DNA of 64,000 nucleotides from Dimargaris cristalligena (taxonomy: Eukaryota > Kickxellomycota > Dimargaritomycetes > Dimargaritales > Dimargaritaceae). Position 1 is the stretch's first letter, and every line of letters begins with the position of its first letter. This document shows positions 58,901 through 64,000 of this stretch, piece by piece. The stretch is taken from NCBI GenBank assembly GCA_027576995.1, contig JANBQC010000085.1:1-64000 (forward strand), given 5' to 3'. Both the position numbers and the translations under genes were made by a program. The notes under the pieces were generated by a model, which worked only from the letters and a program-made list of their open reading frames with translations, did no database searches and was not told the origin of the DNA.

Positions 58901-59545
58901 ATAACAATGAGGCAAGAGGAGTGCGCCCATGGATAGTAAGTTAGCTAGTGGCAGTGAAGGTTCTACGCAGGTATATAATATACCTATTTAAATCTCTTAG
59001 ACAGGCAATTAGTCGATAACACTGGTTACCGGGGAACATGAATTAACGAAGTATGAAGTGGCATGGTCCTCACAACGAGCTATAGTATCAACTGGGGAAA
59101 TGTATTCTCACTTACCTTACTTATGCCCCCAATGGCCTGAATGCGGTCGAATATCTCATAGGGTCGAATAACGACCTCGCCAAATGTGTAGAGCTTGGGC
59201 AACTCCTTGTGGCTGCAGGGGGTTTACCATTAGGTTCAGATAGATACGCAATAGTATTGAAACACAGGCTACATGTTAGGGGGGTAGTCGGTAACGGAGA
59301 TCTCGTGATGGGGTTGCCCTTCAACAGACCATAACTTAAACACGGTGTCGACTAATATAACTGCACGCATAGGGAAAATGCACGAAAAAAAATTAAACAT
59401 ACCGATGTTGTTCATTGAACGCCTCGAATTCCTCATCGAATACCGCTGAGGAAGTGACGGCCCCACCCTGGCTGAGTTTCATGGGTGCAGGAGCAATGGG
59501 AACCTGCTCTTTGGAACCTGGGGTCGAATGAGAAGCCGCAGTCAT
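55960..59545 (-). CDS. RSC9: ARID2/RSC9-like chromatin remodeller subunit
   Basis: Three exons, 59545-59403, 59212-59116 and 58863-55960, join in phase to 1047 aa. An ARID domain (about 37-125) is assembled from all three: VFDEEFEAFNEQHR, KLYTFGEVVIRPYEIFDRIQ, AIGGISK then TTTGGWGILAQALSLPQSIK. An armadillo-like helical region follows (about 195-560, opening with RIRLALLSNLPNEVDWAFNR), then an RFX-type winged-helix (about 625-715, VTQWLNTNLEFSPP.. and VNDVLATVKAAFPMSHAINH). Near the C-terminus are two atypical zinc-finger motifs (CCQWKDCNYRLTF at about 770; WKCQWGTCPFEF..HLQTTMHFKTH at about 880-910). This order is that of ARID2 (PBAF) and yeast Rsc9, non-ATPase subunits of SWI/SNF-class remodellers in the nucleus. 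Orthology to ARID2 versus the shorter Rsc9 cannot be separated by eye. Confidence 0.9.
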
Positions 59546-60414
59546 GGTAGCACGCCGTAAGGTTTATCTATAAATAAAAAAAGGATTAATGAACAACGCG
59601 TTGGGAAAGTGGAAAGTCGGCGGATGGAAGCATCCAAAGCGAAGAGACGCGTCAACGGAAAACTATGAATGACCGGATTGTGTGGAAAGACTATTGGAAA
59701 AGAGAGGTACATGTACAATGGGTGAATTCCAGTTCCAATGTAAAAATAAGGTAGAGTTAAGGTGTAAACACCACAAATAGTCCAGCGAAACTAGGGGAAT
59801 GTCGATGGGTGGTGATTAATAGGTCAAGGACTAAAAGGGTTGGATGGGGTTGACTGGATTTGCTTTGTTGTATTTGTAGACACATCCGCTTCTGGTTGTG
59901 TTAGTACACTAATATTGCACTTTGCTTTTCAGGGCTTTTTTTTTGATAGTTGGCCCCTTGAATTGTGGTGGTGGTATCTATCTCACCCGCAAGGCAATGT
60001 AAAACCATTATTATCATTGTCATTGTGTTAATACCATAGTGGTTTTTTGAAGACAACTGCAGGTATATGCCAGCTAACAATGCAAGCCACTAAAGGCCGG
60101 AGGCATAGACCATGGCTAGTTCCCGTACTAATAATGAAAGATTGTTTTTTGGCATTCACAGCTCGGCTAAGAATAATAAGGGCCACGACACCACTATCCA
60201 ACTATTATTTATTGACACTCAGAAATAGCTGGCCAGCTGTTAAGTAATTCATAATTTGCTAATTGAATGTTGGTTTGGTAGTGGTTGTATCTACTTAGAA
60301 TTTGGGTCTATTAAAGCTGTTTAGTTATGATAAGGGTCTACCATCAATAGTTTGAGCCATCAGCCGAACTGGGTAGTTCCTTAAAATCATTATTGCATTC
60401 AATTAATATTGATA

Positions 60415-61223
60415 TGGGTGAAATTCGGCCCAGCTGTATAAAGGTTTAAATGATAAGTGTATGTGTACTGTCATGAGAATCGATGACGACGACTGGCCTT
60501 GGTGATTCCACCAATAACGGTCGGCAAGAGCGTTCAAGCTTCGATCCGAATCGATAATGAGTCTACGACGACGAGGATTTGTCAGCGACGATTTGTTTTT
60601 CTTATTCCAATATTCAAAAAAATTTACAATTCGCTCATTTTATTTCATTGCATTTATTTTTAGCAGAAGTTATATTTCTTAAAAAACAGTGATTTATTGA
60701 TGGTTCGATTTCGATGAACCGGAAATCAACTTTGATTCATCCGGGCATCAGAGAAAGCTTCTCCGTTGTTTTCGTAACAACGACGATAATTCGACAAAAC
60801 GGGACGAAATGATGTCATGAACTCGAGCACTGCACGAGGAGAACATGGCGACTCGACGGATACAAAAACCCGTCAGTTTTCTGCCTAGGAAAGAGAAGAG
60901 CATCATTGAATACTCACTCCCATACCGTTTACAATATATATCATCCGTCTCTTACAATAAAATATTCTCTTTATTCACTTACCTCTAATTCAAATATGAA
61001 TCCGTTCCAAGGACACATCGTACGAAGTGACTCGGCGAAGTCGGGACCCCCGAAACCCGCTTCCGGCGAAAAAGGGGACGATCGTCGAACTGTCGAACCA
61101 CCGACATCCGGTTCCGCCTCTCCGACCGGGATCGCAGGAACATATGGGATATTTGTTTTTAACCAGTAATATGTGCTTTATCCAATAAATATTTTGTTAT
61201 ACAGCTCGGTTGAACCTTTCCCA
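60415..61223 (-). mobile_element. MITE-like element, copy D, interrupted by an insertion
   Basis: The left end (TGGGTGAAATTCGGCCCAGC, from 60415) and the right part with inverted end (TTTTTAACCAGTAATATG.. to TTTCCCA at 61223) match copy A in order. They are separated by about 670 bp of unrelated sequence, so the element was present first and was then invaded. Confidence 0.7.
60469..61137 (+). mobile_element. Truncated retroelement-like insertion
   Basis: Segment nested in MITE copy D. It is rich in CGA/TCG words, unlike the surrounding DNA. It begins TGTACTGTCATGAG (LTR-like TG start), has a TATATAT/ACAATAAAATATTC stretch around 60938-60970, and then opens an ORF whose likely start (ATG at 60996) gives MNPFQGHIVRSDSAKSGPPK and a Pro/Ser/Gly-rich continuation resembling the start of a retroelement gag. 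The frame runs into MITE sequence at 61140 and stops, so the element is truncated at its 3' side. An LTR-retrotransposon 5' end is my best reading, but no protein domain is visible. Confidence 0.45.
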
Positions 61224-62311
61224 TGTATAGAAATTAACCTAGTCGCTACTCTTTAAAGCTCCTTTGTATTTTGTTCCAAATAACATCCGAACCATCTCCT
61301 TTAACGTTCGTAGGGGTGAATTTCGATACAACCATCTATCTTTTTGATTCTAATATAACCGGGAAATTGGGAAGTGAACTGCCTTTTGAGTAGCAAAGCC
61401 CGCTTAATCAATATTTTTGTGTTGTAACCGGATGGAACCTCGCCTATACGGTCATTGAAATGAATAGTTGGCCAACTATTCGTGATTGGAGTGGATTGGA
61501 CATATGTAAGGCAGTGGGGGAACAAATAAGCCTATAAAAAGTATATCGACGGAGGATGCTATAAGCAGGGAGATGTAGTGTTTCATATTACGAGGGTTAG
61601 GGCATGTCTGTAAAAGTTACTAGATGAAAGGACCTTTGCTGGTGGTAGTGGGTCGAAATAAATACACAAGGGGTGGGAAAATGGTGGAAAAATCCAATCC
61701 AGAACAAGTGATCGATCGTCATATAAAGGACAGGAGGGTACTGAATGACCAACATGCAGTGTAAAAGGGTCATCATGCAGCACAGGGATACTAAAGAAGA
61801 GGGCATCATGAGGAAATAAGCAATTAGACGAGGGTAGAACGAGTCTTTGGAATACAAATATAAATGAAAAGGGGATGTTCATTGAGACAATATAAGGAGG
61901 CTGGTTAGAGAAAAATATACGCCGAAGTCATACTGATACTAAAAACCAATTTATTGCTGGACAATGGGAACAGTCTGAAACACCTACAGTGCTAGATTAA
62001 AGTAATGTATGTATTTGATTTAGAAATGATTCGCCTGCCCCTCTATTCAATAATTTTAGTAGCGAGCTGTAAGTATAGCTGCATTGCAAGAAGGTCCTAC
62101 ATCACTTGGGATATTCCTACTTGATAATGAGCTAACAATTGAATTCTATCCCTTTCTAGTATCATCCCGCACCATGTAGCCATTTTGAAATCAACTAAAT
62201 ATTTTGACTATGAAATAGCTCGAATGAACCACGAGAAATATCAGCTGTGGTTGGTATATTATCCCACATTCAAGCTGTGCCATCCCTTATTCATAAAGCT
62301 TGACTAGTAAT

Positions 62312-62522
62312 TGTTAGAAAATGGACACCTCATAACCGAGGTCACATTTATAATTATCTTACTCACCTGACTTTATTTACATTCTATTATCAACTATTCA
62401 GTCATTACTCAATAAAACCAAGTGAAGAGGTTCTCCTGAATCTCTTTGCGGCTTTTCTCTCTTATTATTATTTTGATATATTTTATTAGATTGCGAATTC
62501 TATCTAGAATACATCTCCAACA
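62312..62522 (+). mobile_element. Ty1/copia-like 5' LTR
   Basis: 211 bp starting TGTTAGAAAATGGACACC and ending CTCCAACA, that is TG...CA ends with a short inverted repeat TGTT..AACA. It contains CAATAAAACC (about 62410). It is followed immediately by GGTTATGAGCCC, a primer-binding-site-like sequence of the kind copia elements use (initiator tRNA-Met derived). A gag ORF starts about 115 bp further on. No second LTR was identified in the window. Confidence 0.65.
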
Positions 62523-62638
62523 GGTTATGAGCCCTGTATCCATCCAAAAAACTTTCTATTAAAATTTAAGCTTAACTATACTCTTTTTCTCTTTTAACTA
62601 GGATAAGTCAATCCATCCATCCTTCCATCTCTCCCAAT

Positions 62639-63469
62639 ATGGCAAGCTTTAGCTCAAATACCACTATCCCTCTCCCTATTCTCCATGATCCCAATTACAA
62701 GACCTGGGTAGGTGATATGGTTTCCCTCCTCATCATGGAGAACATGTGGTATATCATAAAAGCAGGTTTCATCAAGGACAAGAACAAATTGGAAAAATTA
62801 GGCAAGGATCAAACAGATGACCTCAACTATGAAAAGAAAAGACTGGCTGACTACAGAGCCACCTACCTCATCAGACAAGCAACCTGTGAGTCAATCCACA
62901 ATAACATCAATCCTGAAAGTCCTGCATCAGATATGTGGATATTCTTGGAGAGCCAGTATGCCAAAACTACCTCAACCAAAGTAACCCAACTACATGCTCA
63001 ACTCTACCACATGAAACAGGGGAACATAAGTATCAATAAGTTACTCACAAAAATTGATGCCTTGGCTGAGGAGCTTAGCCAGTTTGAGCTGATGTTGGAC
63101 TAATATAAAACCCTCATCTTGCTCCAGGTGGTTGATCCCAAATATCACCATCACGTGACCCAATGGCACAGCCAATCAATCAAGGATTACATCTATGTGC
63201 AGGCAGGCCAAACTTTTCTAGAGGCCAAAGAATACCTTGCACAAAATGACTCTGATATTGAGGTCATTAAATCTGCTATACAAACAAAAGGTCATGGGCC
63301 TAAGGCCAAAACACACAAGGGAAAGGGTCAGCAAAAGGTTGAGAATCTTTACTGTGATATTCATAAGGCATATTCTCATAGTACTAATGAATGCACCTCT
63401 AACCATCTTAAAAATGGTAGAAAAACTAAGCCTGATAAGGCACATATTGGCCCTTCTAATCTGACTTAA
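62639..63469 (+). pseudogene. Ty1/copia gag with in-frame stop
   Basis: The frame starts MASFSSNTTIPLPILHDPNY and continues with KTWVGDMVSLLIMENMWYII, the usual start of copia-type gag (UBN2/gag-polypeptide family), through LIRQATCESIHNNI and MWIFLESQYAKTTSTKVTQL. A TAA at 63101-63103 interrupts it, and the same frame then resumes with VVDPKYHHHVTQWHS to a zinc-knuckle variant C-x2-H-x4-H-x4-C (CDIHKAYSHSTNEC) and ends at 63469. No protease, integrase or reverse transcriptase is found in the remaining 530 bp. The element is therefore at least defective in gag, and either truncated or disrupted downstream. Confidence 0.8.
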
Positions 63470-64000
63470 TCCTGGTGGAGTGATTGTCCATCCTGAACAG
63501 GCCATATAGCACCATATGTAACTTCCCATAGTCTCCCCCAGTACTATGGGATCCTTCTATATCATATAACCCTTCCCCTTCTAGACTCCACCTATTTACA
63601 CTAATCACTCAATAGGTGATCCAAAGACTCTTCTGGTTACCATTAGAGTCTTCCAGGCCTTCATGACTATCTGGTTGGCTTACTTCTCATAGTATTAACC
63701 TTACAAGTACCTTCCCCTGGGGACCTCCCTCTGGAGTTGTCCCTGTGTATATATAACCAGGCCCCCTTGGGACTGGTTAGATGCCTTAGCTTATTTCTTA
63801 CCCCCTAGTTTACCCCAATAAACTCCATATATACTCACTCCCTCATACTAACTAGTAAGTATGCCTACTGCATGTCCCTTACATTTAACTGCACTTGTCC
63901 TTTATTAGTTAGCACTATGCCCCATCCTAACACTAGTAGCCCACTTGGCAGAGTCTAAGCCCTGCCTACTGTTAGAAGCCTATCCTCGGGACTCTTGACA
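63470..64000. other. Non-coding end of window, possible second LTR-like DNA
   Basis: No pol frame follows gag. Around 63747-63835 there is TATATATAACCAGGCCCCC and then CCAATAAACTCC, a TATA-to-polyadenylation-signal arrangement typical of an LTR, but the sequence does not match the LTR at 62312-62522. It may belong to another element. Confidence 0.35.

Larger units (their letters stand above)
59546..62311. other. Repeat-rich intergenic region
   Basis: Promoter side of the ARID2/RSC9-like gene, then AT-rich DNA with a MITE-like element split by a foreign segment (60415-61223). From 61.2 to 62.3 kb I see no gene; frames at 61882-61583 (-) have no domain. Confidence 0.45.

Noticed and set aside
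60906..61169. 87-aa frame as a cellular gene
   Set aside because: It crosses the junction of the inserted segment into MITE sequence; better explained as a truncated retroelement ORF.
1..64000. CRISPR arrays, bacterial operons, rRNA genes
   Set aside because: No regularly spaced repeats, no ribosome-binding sites and no rRNA-like blocks; gene structure is eukaryotic throughout.

Overview
The window looks like nuclear DNA of an early-diverging filamentous fungus. Genes are intron-containing with short GT..AG introns (donors mostly GTAAGT or GTACGT, acceptors TAG or CAG). Coding exons are GC-richer than the AT-rich spacers. The gene set is typical of opisthokonts: eIF2B-epsilon, ZPR1, eL39, ORC3, acinus, glutamate-cysteine ligase, FAF2, a UBE3C/Hul5 HECT ligase and an RSC9/ARID2 subunit. 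A NuSAP-like protein, an acinus homologue and an RGS-fused seven-helix receptor together point away from Saccharomycotina and towards a basal lineage (a Zoopagomycota/Kickxellomycotina-type genome is my guess, low confidence). No tRNA, rRNA, CRISPR or bacterial operon was seen.

Layout. 1.4-4.4 kb (+): eIF2B epsilon, five exons. 4.9-7.3 kb (-): NuSAP-like spindle protein, whose SAP domain is split by an intron. 8.4-9.8 kb (-): ZPR1. 11.2-19.5 kb (-): a tandem segmental duplication with two Argonaute copies. The right copy (15.9-18.4 kb) is intact with a D-E-D-D active site. The left copy (11.3-13.9 kb) is a pseudogene with an in-frame stop, an 11-bp deletion and two lost catalytic residues. 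21.0-21.7 kb (-): ribosomal protein eL39 with an apparent ATG-only first exon. 24.4-26.5 kb (-): bHLH transcription factor. 28.7-29.9 kb (-): seven-helix receptor. 32.5-35.5 kb (-): ORC3, followed by an unidentified small gene. 36.3-38.6 kb (-): 7TM-RGS protein. 41.2-43.2 kb (+): acinus homologue. 45.8-48.1 kb (+): glutamate-cysteine ligase. 48.7-51.1 kb (-) and 51.6-55.3 kb (+): divergent FAF2 and UBE3C/HUL5 pair. 56.0-59.5 kb (-): RSC9/ARID2-like remodeller subunit. 62.3-63.5 kb (+): 5' LTR and broken gag of a Ty1/copia element.

Mobile and repeated DNA. Four copies of a roughly 140-bp terminal-inverted-repeat element (MITE-like) lie in the spacers at about 10.1, 19.9, 32.0 and 60.4 kb. The last copy is split by a foreign segment of about 670 bp that carries a leader-like region and the start of a gag-like ORF. 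The genes are mostly unrelated housekeeping or signalling genes. The functional groupings I would point to are the divergent ubiquitin pair, the two seven-helix signalling genes on either side of ORC3, and the Argonaute duplication sitting among mobile elements.
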